Source of the DNA: Heterotrichella gracilis | Lineage: Eukaryota; Sar; Xanthophyceae; Tribonematales; Xanthonemataceae | Assembly (NCBI GenBank): GCA_032358255.1 | Contig: JAULBX010030375.1 | Coordinates: forward strand, 118,325 to 182,324 | Length of the DNA stretch: 64,000 nt | Direction: 5' to 3' | In this document: positions 11,001-22,340 of the stretch, one piece after another | Layout: every line of letters starts with the position of its first letter | How positions within the stretch are numbered: position 1 is the first letter of the stretch | Notes under the pieces: model-generated | Seen by the model: the letters and a program-made list of their open reading frames with translations, nothing else | Database searches by the model: none | What the model was told of the DNA's origin: nothing | Made by a program: the position numbers and the translations under genes

Positions 11001-13326
11001 CCAAGGACCCCTCGGTCAAGGTGCGTGGCTTAGGGTTCTGGTCTAGGGTTTGGGCCCTGGTTTTCGGTGGCAGAGGTGCTGGGGCCTAATACTCTGGTAG
11101 CTGGCAGCCATTAAGAAACCCTATCCCAATGCCTAACAGATGAACACAAACGGGCAAGGCGTTACTGGGATCTGGTACCGCCTTCTCCTCCCAAGGTCCA
11201 TTACATCCTACCCATGGCCTCAAAAACCCTGCCAGAAACCCTGCCTGAACCCTCGCACATGAGTATGAACATGCAGGTGGTCTGGAAGCGCACGTTCCTA
11301 TCCAAAACCCTGCTCAAAACCCTGTGGTATATAAAACCTCCCCAATCTCCCTCCTGCAGATGTACAAGAACATGCAGGAGATCTGGAAGTGCATGTCCCT
11401 ATCCAAAACCCTATTTGAATCCTACCAAACCCCTTCCTGCAGATGAACAAGAACATGCAGGAGATCTGGAAGTGTGCGTCCCTGTCAAAATCCAACCCAA
11501 TTGCCCACCCACACCCTACTCAAACCCTGCTTGAAACCCCACCAAACCCTCTTCTTGCAGATGAACAAGAACATGCAGGAGATATGGAAGTGCGCCTTCT
11601 TGCAAAAGCAGCTGCTGCTAGCTGCCATCGACCTTGTGGATGCCAACAGCAAGACCGGGGGATACGTGGTCTACTCAACGTGCTCAATCACGGTGCGCAG
11701 AGAAACCCTAAAGAGGAAACCCTACAGTGGAAATGCTAAACCTTGTGTTCGGGGGATATGGTGTCTGCTCAACGTGCTCCATCACTGTGCATGGCAAAAG
11801 CCCTGAATAGTAAACCCTAACCCTGTGGGGCTATCTGTAGATTGCATACCTGGTGGTGCGCCTTCCTCCAAAACCCTAATCTAAAACCCTAACCATGTCT
11901 AAACACCCTTTTACAGGTTGAGGAGAACGAGGCTGTGGTGAACTACGTGCTGCGCAAGCGCAACAGGAAGATCGTCTTCTACCCACGACTTCAACCCAAA
12001 GCCCTAACCCAAAACCCTAAACCCCTTCCACAGGTTGAGGAGAACGAGGCTGTGGTGAACTACGTGCTGCGCAAGCGCAACGTCAAGATCGTACCCACCG
12101 GCCTGGAGTTTGGCAAGGCAGGGTTTGTGCGATACAGGGAGAGCAGGTTCCACCCTGACACGAAGGACTGCAGGCGGTTCTACCCACACGCGCACAATCT
12201 CGATGGTGGGTGGGTGGGGCGGGTGGGGGGCGGGGTTGTAGGGGTAGGTGGGGTGATGTACTGGGTTGGTGGATGGGTGGCGTGTGAGGTGGGGATTTGT
12301 GCACAACAGTAAATGGTGCTTGGTTCCATCCCAGCACGCAGAACTGTAGGCGCTTCTACCGACATGCGCGCAACCTGGGTGGGTTGTGCGGTGGGAGCCG
12401 GGGGTCTAGGGTTGACCAATGGTGTGTGGAGAGGGTGGAGTGCATGTGTGGGACCACGGTCCACCCTGCAATGCAGCACCGCAAAGCCCTGTAGGGTTTT
12501 TCATGTGCAGGCTCAATGTACTAGTCTAGGGTTTGCCATTCCTGCCTGAAGGGTTTTTCATGTGCAAGCTCAAGAAGCTGCCAACAAGCAGCTTTGGGTT
12601 TGCCATTGTTTCATGTAGGTTTGCTCTAATTAGGGTTTTCCGTTCCTGCCTGTAGGGTTTTTCGTGTGCAAGCTCAAGAAGCTGTCCAACAAGCTCAAGG
12701 TTGCCAAGGGGGGTGGTGGCGATGGTGATGACGAGGATGAAGAGGAGGTGGAGGAAGAGGAGCTGCGGGTAGAGGGGGAAAGCAGCGAGGAGGAAGGGGA
12801 GGGAGCAGAGGAGAAGCCCCAGGGGAAGAAGGTCGTAAAGGCTAACGGTAGGTGGAAAGGAGGTTTATACATACTGGTTTATTTTAGGGTTTAGGGTTTG
12901 GGTTGAGGTGTGGCCATTTAGCTGCCTGTGGAGAGCGTTGTGGTGGAATTACACTCTGGCAATCTGTGGAGGTGCTTGAGCAAGATCTAATGTGCAGGGT
13001 GGATACCCCTTTCATGTGGCGGTATGCGGAGGGGTTTCTGTGGAGCAGCTGCCACCTGGTACCCCACAAAAACCCTGTCATGGTTTCCCCCAACGAATGC
13101 TGGGTGGTTATTTACTGAATTCCATGCCTTTCCCACAGGGGTGGCGGCAGCGCAAGGGGGCAAGGGGGGCAAGGGAAAGCAGCACGGCGGGCGGGGAAAC
13201 AAGGGGGGGAAAGGGAAGGGGCTCCAGGGGGATGGCCAGAAGCCAAAGGGAAAGCAGCAGAAGTGGAAGGGCGCGGGGAAGAGACAGGCTGGGGCAAAGC
13301 ACAAGGGGAAGCCGGCGGCCTCCTAG
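5066..13326 (+). CDS. NOP2: NOP2/NOL1-type 25S rRNA (cytosine-C5)-methyltransferase
   Basis: Fourteen exons join without a phase error: 5066-5161, 5610-5663, 5857-6175, 6890-7131, 7433-7719, 8429-8621, 9177-9239, 9506-9727, 10203-10359, 10773-11020, 11561-11692, 12034-12205, 12656-12847 and 13139-13326, giving 854 residues. The start is a basic Lys-rich stretch, followed by Ala/Pro/Lys-rich and long Glu/Asp-Ser nucleolar tracts (about residues 140-330). The Rossmann methyltransferase core follows. It has the SAM-binding AAPGGKTTH (about 543), motif [11 protein letters not shown] (about 611, Cys) and motif VI YSTCS (about 666, catalytic Cys). The Nop2 hallmark [20 protein letters not shown] comes next, then a Lys/Gly-rich tail. 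Nop2 makes m5C in large-subunit rRNA and is needed for 60S assembly in the nucleolus. Exon edges are echoed as ghost copies in most of the longer introns. Confidence 0.93.
8208..8260 (+). repeat. Acceptor-side ghost of NOP2 exon 6
   Basis: CAG|GCGCAAGGCCACAGC and the following 35 bases repeat the first quarter of the exon at 8429-8621 with a few changes. The copy ends abruptly without a donor. Its position upstream fits the acceptor-side rule. Confidence 0.75.
8752..8962 (+). repeat. Donor-side ghosts of NOP2 exon 6
   Basis: Bases 8752-8793 copy the last ~42 bases of exon 6 plus its GTGGG donor. Shorter copies of the final AGGATCAAG(G/C)AG(A/G)TTGT follow at about 8847-8868 and 8941-8962, separated by G-rich GTGGTGGTGG filler. 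All are downstream of the real exon. Confidence 0.7.
10017..10102 (+). repeat. Acceptor-side ghost of NOP2 exon 9
   Basis: The real exon starts at 10203 with GTTGGGCTTGTGGTTTACGA. The ghost repeats it for about 85 bases from its own TCGCAG acceptor. It carries TTTAAG for TTTACG and CACCTAG for CCCAGAG, which puts a stop in frame. Confidence 0.8.
10483..10538 (+). repeat. Donor-side ghost of NOP2 exon 9
   Basis: About 55 bases copy the end of exon 9 (ACATGGC(G/C)GCGGCGCCAG) and its GTGCGGGG donor, with point changes. The copy lies downstream of the real donor at 10360. Confidence 0.8.
11257..11482 (+). repeat. Three acceptor-side ghosts of NOP2 exon 11
   Basis: Copies at about 11257-11301, 11358-11399 and 11441-11482 repeat the exon start ATGAACAAGAACATGCAGGA and the next ~20 bases. 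Two have a CCTGCAG acceptor. CCAAAACCCT-type filler lies between them. The real exon is 11561-11692. A donor-side ghost of the exon end (TCAACGTGCTCCATCACTGT) is at about 11749-11788. Confidence 0.8.
11917..11980 (+). repeat. Acceptor-side ghost of NOP2 exon 12
   Basis: The 48 bases from GTTGAGGAGAACGAGGCTGT match the real exon start at 12034 exactly, including the preceding ACAG. They then drift into AAACCCTAAACC filler. A donor-side ghost of the exon end is at about 12322-12378 (TGTAGGCGCTTCTACCGACA). Confidence 0.8.
12494..12600 (+). repeat. Two acceptor-side ghosts of NOP2 exon 13
   Basis: GGGTTTTTCATGTGCA(A/G)GCTC occurs at about 12496 and 12550, upstream of the real GGTTTTTCGTGTGCAAGCTC at 12656. 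The second copy also carries the following AAGAAGCTG. Confidence 0.75.
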
Positions 13327-14689
13327 GGACTGTTGAAATTGCATGCTTGCACCTGGCAGCAAAACCCCGACAAGGATATAGCATGCAGGCCAGAGGGTGA
13401 TCAGGGGGTGTAGCGAGTGTAGGGTGAGAGCGGGGTGAGGTTTTTTTTTGGTTTATTATGAACTCTGCAAGGGGTTTTGGAGTCGTTTCCATTAGGGGCA
13501 CCTGCATTTTGTCCTATCATTGATTAGGAATGCCGCATACCGGTATGCTGGCAGTATTGGGAAATCCGTCCTCGGGTTGGTTGGAACCTTGTGCTTCAGT
13601 GGGTTGCCCTTTCCCAAATTGGGGTATTGAATAGGGGTATTTGGATTCCCGTGGCAAGATACTAGTTGGACCCTGAAAAGTGGAATTTGAGGGCGATTTT
13701 CGCTTGGCGTGCGTCCGTTTTAGGGATGGCGTGGCGGTGTGATTGCATTTGTCTTGCGATGTTAGAGGAAGTTGTCAAATGAATGTCCCACAGGGAATTC
13801 ATCTGGTGATGGAACCGGGACCTTCCTCTATTTTGTAAGAAAGAAAGGAAAGAAACAAACCATTTAAAGAAGGGAACGCACAAAGGCGTTGTTTTCCCCC
13901 TATTTTGCAATTACTGCTGTCACTGCTGAATCACACTCCCGGACTAGAGTGTCAAATCACAAGGCATTGTGACCTGATTCTGAACGGCAAGATTCGAAAT
14001 GGCAAGCTTTGACACTCAGCCCCAGGAAAATATTTTATGTAAACCCTAAACGCTTAACAGAAGTATCAACCTCAATCTGTATGCTAATCGGCCTCGGAAA
14101 TAATGGGAAATGGGGTGGAATTGCAAGCTTGAAGTCGGTCTGGCCAGTGGCACAACTAACGGCGTACGCTTCGTCATGAGCGTTTCAAACAAACGCTGTA
14201 CATACACCATACGATTCCTTTCTAGCTTTAAAGGCCTAATATTAATAATTATGCCCAAGGCAACAAAAAGAGAAAATTAGCAGGTACACCAGAGTGGGAG
14301 TCCACATGACCTTCTGCGATGCACAAGTACCATTCGCCTAGGTATCCATCCCTACAATACAGCCTCTGTGCGTTCCCTTTCTTAAAGAGTTTCTTTCTTT
14401 CTAGCACGAGTGTAGTGTGGCAACCTACTTGTAAGCCTTCCCGCCGCGGTTGGAATGTGGCAGGCGAGCTTGCACAATGTTTCACATTTGATTAGGTGAA
14501 AAATGTAAACAATGCCGGTGACAAAATCAAAATCTATGCTTGCAAGATATTACAACAAAAATACTTCAGTGGCCTGCCCAGTTTTTTTCTTCTTTTTTCC
14601 CCATTTTCACAGCTGACCCAATGCACCATGGGTTGTCTACTATGGGAGGCCCACCATTTTTTCCTATGGTGATTAAAAATAACCAAGAA
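13327..14689. other. Spacer after NOP2
   Basis: This is the 3' region of NOP2 and an AT-richer spacer with no coding support on either strand. One AAACCCTAAA motif lies near 14041. The right end abuts the decayed 3' end of the minus-strand RCC1 copy. Confidence 0.4.
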
Positions 14690-17400
14690 CATCCCCTCGT
14701 TCCCTTGCACCAGCACTGTTGTCAAGGTTGTCACCACCCACATAGCCAAGGTTGGCCTCGCCCACTTGCACCACCACTGTTGTCGTTGCCGTGAGCATGC
14801 TCACCTTGGTCGTGTTATTGATAACGACCCGGTCAACTGCCCGAGTGAAGAACAAGGTGTTGACCTGGGATAGGGATAGGGGCCGATTAGGCACATCATA
14901 GAAGGCTCAAGGAGAAACCCAACCAGTACACAATAAAAATAAAATAAATAATTATGCTCCTCGCCCTCAAGACTTACTTAAATGATGGCATTGGTTGAGG
15001 AAGAGACAGCGTGAGGGGAGAGTACACCCGTACACAATGTTCTACCCGTACACAATAATCTACCTGTGCAATGCGTTTTGTGGTGATACAATAATCACCT
15101 GGCTAGGACCACAAGCATGGAGCCACCTTGTTGCAGAGTACACACGAATCTGGATATATCACTATACACATTGGGTACTCAGCCTCTCTATTCCCCAAAT
15201 GCTGGTAACATTGAATGTGAGGGCCGCACCTGGTACTGGGCCTCTGAGCAAACGTTGAACACTGCATTGGGGTACCCAAAGAAATCAACCCACGCGCCGC
15301 CAAAGCCACGCAAGCCGAAGCCGCTTGAACCGAAGCCGGTGGGTGGAGGTGGGGGGTCGTGGTGATGGCGGCTTCCGTAATGGCGGCTTCCATGGTGGCG
15401 GCTTCCCTGATGGCGGCTTCCATGGTGGCGGGTTCCCTGATGGCGGCTTGCGTGATGGCGGCTTCCGTAATGGCGGCTTTGGTAATGGCGGCTTTGGTGA
15501 TGGCGGCTTCGGTGATGGCGGCTTCCGTGGTGGCGGCTTCCGTGGTGGCGGCTTCCGTGGTGGCGGCTTCCGTGGTGGCGGCTTGCGTGATGGCGGCTTG
15601 CGTGATGGCGGGTTCGGTGATGGCGGTTTCCGTGGTGGCGGCGCAGGGGCCGGGGGCGGTGGCGGTATTGGTGGCGGCGATGGTGGTATCGGGTTTGCTA
15701 GGAGCGTAGGTGTTATCACCTCCAATGTTGATGCAGCCTGCAGTATACCCACACCCAGCCCACCATCAATGTTGGACCCCCGCATGTAGGCTGCGGTGGC
15801 ACTAGTGATGGCAGCCATCATGCCGTAGCCCGCACTGACGGCTGCTGCTCCGTCAAGCATGGAAATGTGGTATGGGGTAGCGACACTATATGTAGTTGAG
15901 GGTTGGGCCATCTGCCCTGCATCATTTAAACCCCAGCAGTACACCTTGCTGCCCAAGGTCAGCCCGCAGGCTTGGAAGGATGCCACGCTCGAACTTGCCC
16001 AGTTGGTGATGGCCTGCCCACCGGCTGGAGCGTCTACCGGGGTTGGGCTGCTGGTGGCCCATAAATCAGCATCACTCCCCACCTGACCAGCCGTGTTGTC
16101 TCCCCAGCAGTACGCAAGCGTGCCGGCTGGCGCTGTGCACAGGGCGCAGGTGTAAAATCTTCCAGCACCTACAACTGTGCAGCTCTGAAGGAGGGTGTGT
16201 GTGTCATCACCGTAGACACAGTAAGGATTGTGACACCCTGCGCAAACTCCCCAATATAGTCAGCACCCCAGCAAGCAATCTTGCCCACAGCTGACGGCGA
16301 GGTGGCGACAATCCCGCACACATGGCTGACCCCTACGCTGACGGACCTCCACTCCGTGTAGCCTGCTGGCCTGCGGATGTATGGTTGGGGTTTACCGCTG
16401 CCTGGAGGGGAGGCACCTTCCTATCACAAGGGAAATTATTGGCAAAAATTCTGTCAAGGTAACAAAAAAACTTCCCAACCCGAGCTCACAAGACTGTTGG
16501 AGGTGCTTGAAGAAGTCACCTCGTGTCTTTTAAGTTAGCCAATCATTGAAGCCACATTGCCCCACATTTACTCCCGAGTCCCTAAAAAAGCCATTATAGC
16601 ATTATAGCAGCTTTGCCATGTTTCTCTAATATCGTGGTGTAGCGGACTTTCAAAGACAAAATGGTGCCCATCCTCAACATGATGCTGTCCAATTGTCTCG
16701 CAAAGTTTGCACAACCTATGCTCATAATCAGCGCTTCTCCGTCTACCAGTTTCAACTCGAGCCCATCGGCATGCATTCTAAACCTAGCTGACTCAACCCT
16801 ATGGCTTTTACACAAGTCGCATGACAACTATCCTTTTTTTCTTTTTTGCAGATCTATCAGGTTAAAGATTTGTTTGTTATATTATTTCTAGATGCAAGTC
16901 AACAAGTTGGTGACAGGAGTAAACCCTAAGCTATCTCAACCTAAACCCTTTGTGTGCGCGCCTACCTGGCAGCAGGAGTCAAGTTCATATTTGTTCCACT
17001 CTGGGTGAAAATGCCCAGCCCCCCAACTTCGTTCAACCCCCAGCAATGGACCGACCATGCCGAGCGGTCTGTGGCATTGGCAGAGCTGGTGGCAATAGCG
17101 CAGGTGAGGGAATACCCACAGGAGATGTCCACCCAAGCCACCTTGTCAAGCGGGAGAGGGACCGGCACCGGGAAAAGGTTGGCATCTGCAGTACTCAACG
17201 GTACCACCTCCCCATGAGCTCCATAGCCCCAGCAGTATGCCTTGGTGGCCACGCTAGTGCCAGGGGCCTCGGTAGCCAAGCCGCATACTTGGCCACTCCC
17301 CACTGCAAATTTCGTCCACTTGCCGCCACTTGCGGCAATATCAGCGGGCAAGGGCAAAGCGTTAGGGGCTGTGGTAGGAGTACTCGTGGCAGGTGGCCTC
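14690..17400 (-). pseudogene. Decayed copy of the secreted RCC1-repeat / Pro-rich gene
   Basis: Three minus-strand exon equivalents are clearly homologous to the intact gene at 24954-30095: about 17400-16966 ([20 protein letters not shown]), 16370-15230 (RCC1 repeats, then a long Pro-Pro-Arg/Ser-Lys spacer, then [19 protein letters not shown]) and 14864 to about 14690 (VNTLF...TKVSMLT). Splice sites are mostly kept. Damage is clear. The signal-peptide exon and first repeats are missing, being replaced near 17400 by a 24-base tandem duplication. A frame break lies in the (AC)n run near 16200, before LLQSC. The Pro-rich segment shifts out of frame before the GFGG motif near 15340. The last two exons are absent. 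I call it a pseudogene, though transcription cannot be excluded. Confidence 0.8.
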
Positions 17401-17455
17401 GTGTACCAGTTGCAACCGAGCCACGTGTACCAGTTGCAACCGAGCCACGTGCAAG
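17398..17455. repeat. 24-base tandem duplication at the RCC1 pseudogene breakpoint
   Basis: GTGTACCAGTTGCAACCGAG followed by CCAC occurs twice in a row exactly where homology to the intact RCC1 gene ends. A related CTCGTGTACCAG string recurs at about 18138. It may mark the duplication breakpoint. Confidence 0.6.
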
Positions 17456-18688
17456 GATAGACAAGGCCGTCGTGGAGGTCAAAGAAGAAGAAACAAGAAG
17501 AGAGGGCCTCACCGCGGCGTAAAGAGGCGGCATAGGAAGTGGGCCCCGAAGCCATCGGCAATTCGGTGTCGACAGTTCGGTGTCGACTTGGTACGGGAGT
17601 TCATGGCGGTGACACGTGTCATGAAATAACGAATTATCGTGCTTTCGTCCGCGGGTGGACCGCGTATACGTACGGATCACGATACACCAATAGGTCAGAT
17701 ATGGAAAGGAGGGGGGAGTCTCTGTCACCCCACCGTAGGGCCCACGCCACAGCCACACCCCACAACTAGGGTATAGAAACAGAGCTGTGGCACCATGGCC
17801 ACACGCTAGGGTACATGAGGCAGGGCTGTGGCGCCACATGTGTACACCCTACGCTAGGGTTTATGGGCAAGCACAGGCCGTGGTGGTTGCACCCTCCCTA
17901 GGGTCTAGACGCAGGGCTTTGTCACGTGTGTGCATGGCGTGTGCACCCTCCCTGAGGTTAAGGTGCCTGCCCACCAACCACAGGTGTGATCCCTAGGGTT
18001 TAGGGTTTAGGTAGCCTCTACCACCAGCAACGTTGCTGCCACCTGCGTGTACGTACCTTGCTACCGATGGTGCCGAGCCTGTATGCCTAGGCTAGGCCTT
18101 CTGTGCAGGAGACACTGGGAGTGGCAGCTGCAGGTGGCCTCGTGTACCAGCCGTAAGGAACTACCGTTTGGTGGGTGTGCTCCTTACAAAGCAGATGCAG
18201 ACCAAGCAGATCCAGGCCCAAAGATTCGTCAAAACCTTGACGCCGAATTACGCCTTTTCCAACTATTCCAACGCTTAAGCAATTGGTGTAATTGCTGGGC
18301 AACCACAGTCTCAAGCATGGGCACTAGGCATGCCAGCAACAGCTCTGTTTTCTGTAGCTTCTCTGTTCAAGGATCAGCAGCAGCAGCCTAAGGCCACATA
18401 GAGGGTGCTGGAGAACAGGGTACAGAGTGTCGAGGTCTGCTTTACACAAGCCATCGTACCGCATTCAGTCCGCAAACATCTGGCCCCTAAGGCTGAACTA
18501 GCTGAACTGGGCTTAGACACAATCGCCAACCCTATGAGCCAACCTATGAGCCAACCCTATGAATAACCCTGGAAGTACGCTTCAACCGTTCCCATAGATG
18601 GGAAGGGCTAGCAGCATGTTCAGGAAATGACACACTATTTACATATGTATTTGTCAGCGCCAGACACTCCATTCTTTGGCACAACCAT
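17456..18688. other. Spacer with a dispersed telomere-like repeat family
   Basis: No gene is supported. About 17770-17960 holds several decayed units of the type GCAGGGCTGTGGC(A/G)CCACA, each followed by TGTACACCCTACGCTAGGGT. The same unit recurs at about 40755-40790, and a weaker copy at about 40640-40690. A short TTTAGGG tract lies at 17996-18010. Confidence 0.45.
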
Positions 18689-19049
18689 TCAGCGCACTTC
18701 CACTCGCAAGGGTGTGGGGGGCCCATCGCCTGGCGCTGTCTTGCCCCACAGCCTCTTGTGCACTTTCCAGTGCGCCACCTGGCATTCTCGGCTGCAGTAG
18801 TGGCGCTGCAGACAACCTGCAAAAGGGTTTTCCAGGGTTTTATAGGTTTTACCAAACCCTGGTTTCAATTATTTTAACGATAGGGGTCTTTATAAAGGTA
18901 TACCTACAGCAAGAGGCGTGTTCTGAGGCACAGGGGTGTAGAGTTCTGAAAATTTGGATCCAACATGAGAAAATTGTAGCACACATCTGGGTAATATAAC
19001 AATCTTGTTGGTTCCAAGCACCGGCACTGATTGGCTGGGTATGTACCGG

Positions 19050-19440
19050 TAAAAAATACTTTATAAGACTGACCTTATAAATATTTAATATTATATACCA
19101 ATTACAATTAACGGTCCATATTAAATATTAATATCGGTATATTTTATACGATATAACAATCATTAAATGAACCATGTATACTTCTATTTTAAGATTATTC
19201 ATACGATAAACGATATAATCCCAATTATATCATATTTTGTTATAATCAAAAATTTTTTACAATATTGTAAGAATAAAGGTATGTAATTCATAATTGTAAA
19301 ATAATTTTGTTTAGCATAAATTAAAATTAACAATAATAAAAAATTAACAATTATAAAATAAATTAACATTTATAAAATAATTTTGTTTAGGATAAATTAC
19401 AATTTAAATACATTGTCAATAAATTTAAAAAATAGTCTCC
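19050..19440. repeat. AT-rich island in an intron of MYND copy A
   Basis: About 390 bases are strongly AT-rich in an otherwise GC-rich region. They contain local repeats such as ATAATTTTGTTTAG(C/G)ATAAAT (twice) and many TATAAAATAAATTAACA-like segments. A smaller AT-rich patch lies at 19930-20040. No coding signal is seen. The origin is unclear: an organelle-derived insertion and a low-complexity expansion are both possible. Confidence 0.55.
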
Positions 19441-20893
19441 TAGATAGGGACTGGTATCCACAGAAAGCCCCGCAAATCGAGGAGGGGGGTTACGAGCACG
19501 CTGCAACAGATGACAGCCAATTCTCGTCGCTAGCGCCTTCAATTAGTTCAAAATCCTACCACAAAAAACTCAACCCTCAATCCTATCACCACTCACCTTT
19601 GCACATCTTGAGCTCCTGCCTTTGCACCCCAGTCAGCGCCTTGGTTGGTCCACCCGCAGTTGTCGCACACCTTCAGGCGCTCCACCTCCGCCCCCCACCC
19701 GCATTGCACATCGCATGGAGGCTGGTCGGGACTGCTATAAAGTCTGAAATCAGGCCTGGGTGCTGGCCGGAGGCGTCGATGCAGCGCGCCAGAATGCGCA
19801 TCTGTACCAGCCAACACTTGTGTAACCAACCTACTCACTCTGTACGTGCGCGTAAAGTTGTGGCGCTGGTGGTGGGGTGGTGGTTGGGAGCGGGAGGAGG
19901 GCGGGGATGCGTAGGGTGCGCGCCTTGACAAAGCACATATTGTTTCTATTAAATTAAAAATGAAAATACAATAATGACATATAGATTTAAATAAAAACAC
20001 ATGATTTATAATCATTTCATAATTTTACATATTGTTGCTCCCTCATTGTATAGGGCTATGAAATGAGGGTTTAGAGTTTAGAGTTTAGGGTCTAGGGTGT
20101 TGTCATCATCTTGACGCAGTTGAGCCCACAATCCCATATTGAACTCCGCAAAAGTTGGGGTTCAGCGTTTAGGGTTTACGGGATGTATCAAGATCTCACC
20201 TTGAACCGGTTAGTCCCACACTCCCTTATAAAGGACGCCTTCTCCCCCTGACATGCCCCCTCCTGACTCCCCGTCGCCCCCTCCACACACCCCAGCGAGC
20301 ACATGGTCCTCACAGCAGCCACCCGCACCTGCTCCAGTGGGTGCACCAGGTACTTGCGCAGGTCGGGGGACAGCTGGGCGCGCAGGGTGGACAGCGCCTG
20401 CAACACAGGTCAGGATGTAGTGGTTAATGGCTGACCGTGGTAGCGCAGCGGTGCCACTAACCACTACTGGTGTTGCTATCAATCAATTGGACCGTGGTGT
20501 TTTGCGGGGGAAACCCACCCTTGGGATGGGTTTGCGGTAGTAGCTACACAGGGTTTCATGGAGCAGGGTGAACAGTGCCTACGCCTACAACAGTGTTTAG
20601 GTTTTAGGGTGTTTAGGGTATTGCAAAAGCCAAGCAGCCTAAATACGTTAAGCACACCGGAGCGTGCTCCCTACCTGTTCCCAGGAACATGGGTTAGGGT
20701 AACTGAATGCGGTCTTTCTGGTTTCCAGGACCCTACGCATCGTGACAGGACACAGCTTCCGTGGCCCAAGACTCTAGGGTTGCTGGTCAGATTGTCTAGG
20801 GTTTTCATGGCACAGAGGGTAGGGTTTGCCTTCCATGGTGCTCCCACCTGCTGCACTTCCCTTGGGCTCCCGAAGCTCAGGCGGGCCAACGCT

Positions 20894-20933
20894 GTTTAGG
20901 GTTTAGGGTTTAGGGTTTAGAGTTTAGGGTTTG
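20894..20933. repeat. Short interstitial telomere-like tract (TTTAGGG)n
   Basis: Four consecutive units of TTTAGGG followed by a variant TTTAGAG and another TTTAGGG make one of the longest perfect tracts in the window. It lies between donor-side ghosts in an intron of MYND copy A. Similar short tracts are at 20998-21012, 33703-33720, 42036-42050 and many other intronic places. Confidence 0.9.
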
Positions 20934-22184
20934 GGTAGCCGCTCCCACCTGTTGCGCCATCCCAGGGCTCCTGCAGGAGAGGCATGCCACCGCTGTTTAG
21001 GGTTTAGGGTTTAGGCGACCACTGATTAGGGTTTAGGTAGCCGCTCCCACCTGTTGCGCTGTCCCAGAGCTCCTGGAGCAGAGGCATGCCACCGCTGTTT
21101 AGGGTTTAGGCGACCAGTGGTTAGGGTTTCGGGTTTTGGGCTTAGGATTCCACCTGTTGCGCTGTTCCTGGGCTCCTGGAGCAGAGGCAAGCCACCGCTG
21201 TGCGGAAGAGGCCCATGGCCTCACATGGCACCTGGGAGGGATCGTCCCTCACCTGCTGGTCCCACTGGTGCCTGCTGCCCACCCTGTCGACTGCCAGCAG
21301 CACACAACGCATGGCGCCGCAGGCAAGCATGGCTGCGGGGCGCGGGGCACAGATGTATTTTCAAGTTATGGTGCCCTAATGTGCTGCGTTATGGCACCCT
21401 AAGGTGCTTCAATGTGCCGCTCGTTGTTTGTCTGGTTATTGTGCCCTGATTATTGTGTCCCAAACTGGCGTCACAAACCGCGTGCATGTTGCCACTGCAC
21501 ACTCACCAGACAGGTAGGGCTTAGGGTTTAGGGTTTTGCTACTGCGCACGCACCAGACAGGTAGGGCTTATCGATTGCCATTTGCGTCAGGGATATGATA
21601 GCAACCATGACCGCATTGGGGCCAAACCCCTCCCTTGTTGTGTCCAGCTCCACCAGTTGCTTGTCAATGACACCCTGCACATAGCTGGCTGCAGGGGGTG
21701 GGCAGGTATTTAGGGTGTAGGGCCCAGGTTTTAGGGTTTAGGGTATCAGCCTGCACACAGCTGGCTGCAGGGGGAGGAACACGAGGTGAATTTTTGTACT
21801 GCGTAATTTTACAATGTTCAGTCCATAGAATTTAATCTTCACAATGGTCAATGGACCAATCTCCAGAAACTACCGCACCATTACCTACATGGGGCCTCTA
21901 GCCCTCTATCCACCGCGCCGCAGCGCCCGACATGTCCTCGCCCGCACCCACCGCACCACCCACCCCACCGCAGCCTGCAGGGGGCCTCTGGTTTACCTCT
22001 CCACTCCTCCCCAGATCCCAAATTTGGCATCCCCGAAATCCCCATCCCCGTGATCCCCATCCCCGGGGCTGACTTGTCCTCAGCCTGGAGAAGCACTTAT
22101 GAGTGTCCTCAGCTGCCCGAGCACTGTTCGAGCCACACACGACTCGTACGGGACCCTACAGAGGGTGATCTCTTCCATTCGGGC

Positions 22185-22340
22185 GATGACATCTGCATGG
22201 GGAGGAAAACAAAGGGGTGAAATGATGACATCTGCAAGGGGATGGAAACAGAGGGGTGAAATGATGACATCTGCAAGGGGATGGAAACAGAGGGGTGAAA
22301 TGATGACATCTGCAAGGGGAGGGAAACAAAGGGGTGAAAT
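22185..22340. repeat. 39-base minisatellite made from an exon acceptor
   Basis: Four tandem units begin at 22185, 22224, 22263 and 22302, each starting GATGACATCTGCA. On the minus strand each reads TGCAG|ATGTCATC, the acceptor and first bases of MYND exon 8, whose real (copy A) start is 22192. It is an acceptor-side ghost expanded in tandem. Confidence 0.85.

Larger units (their letters stand above)
18689..22192 (-). pseudogene. Decayed 5'-truncated copy of the MYND zinc-finger gene (copy A)
   Basis: Six minus-strand exon equivalents match exons 8-13 of the full gene at 40217-47640: 22192-21997, 21688-21554, 21332-21154, 20397-20200, 19801-19597 and 18816-18689. Three have exactly the same length as their counterparts (135, 179 and 128 bases), which proves shared descent. 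Breaks are visible. A TGA follows LRTLISASPG in the first exon. The fifth exon loses and later regains frame around the HAMC/CDVQC region, so the correct frame hits TGA. The last exon still reads CLQRHYCSRECQVAHWKVHK but has Trp where the final zinc Cys should be. No equivalents of exons 1-7 are found. Donor-side ghosts of the 179-base exon lie at about 20840-21100. Confidence 0.8.

Noticed and set aside
15325-15789. Plus-strand Gly-rich protein opposite the Pro-rich block
   Set aside because: It is the antisense reading of the Pro-rich repeat of the minus-strand RCC1 copy.
20894-20933. Chromosome end or fused telomere
   Set aside because: The tract is only a few units long, lies among many similar short tracts inside introns, and genes continue on both sides.
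17401-22192. Single large inverted duplication joining 14.7-22.2 kb with 25-35 kb
   Set aside because: Both blocks contain an RCC1 and a MYND copy, but their order relative to transcription differs, so one inversion-duplication does not explain it.
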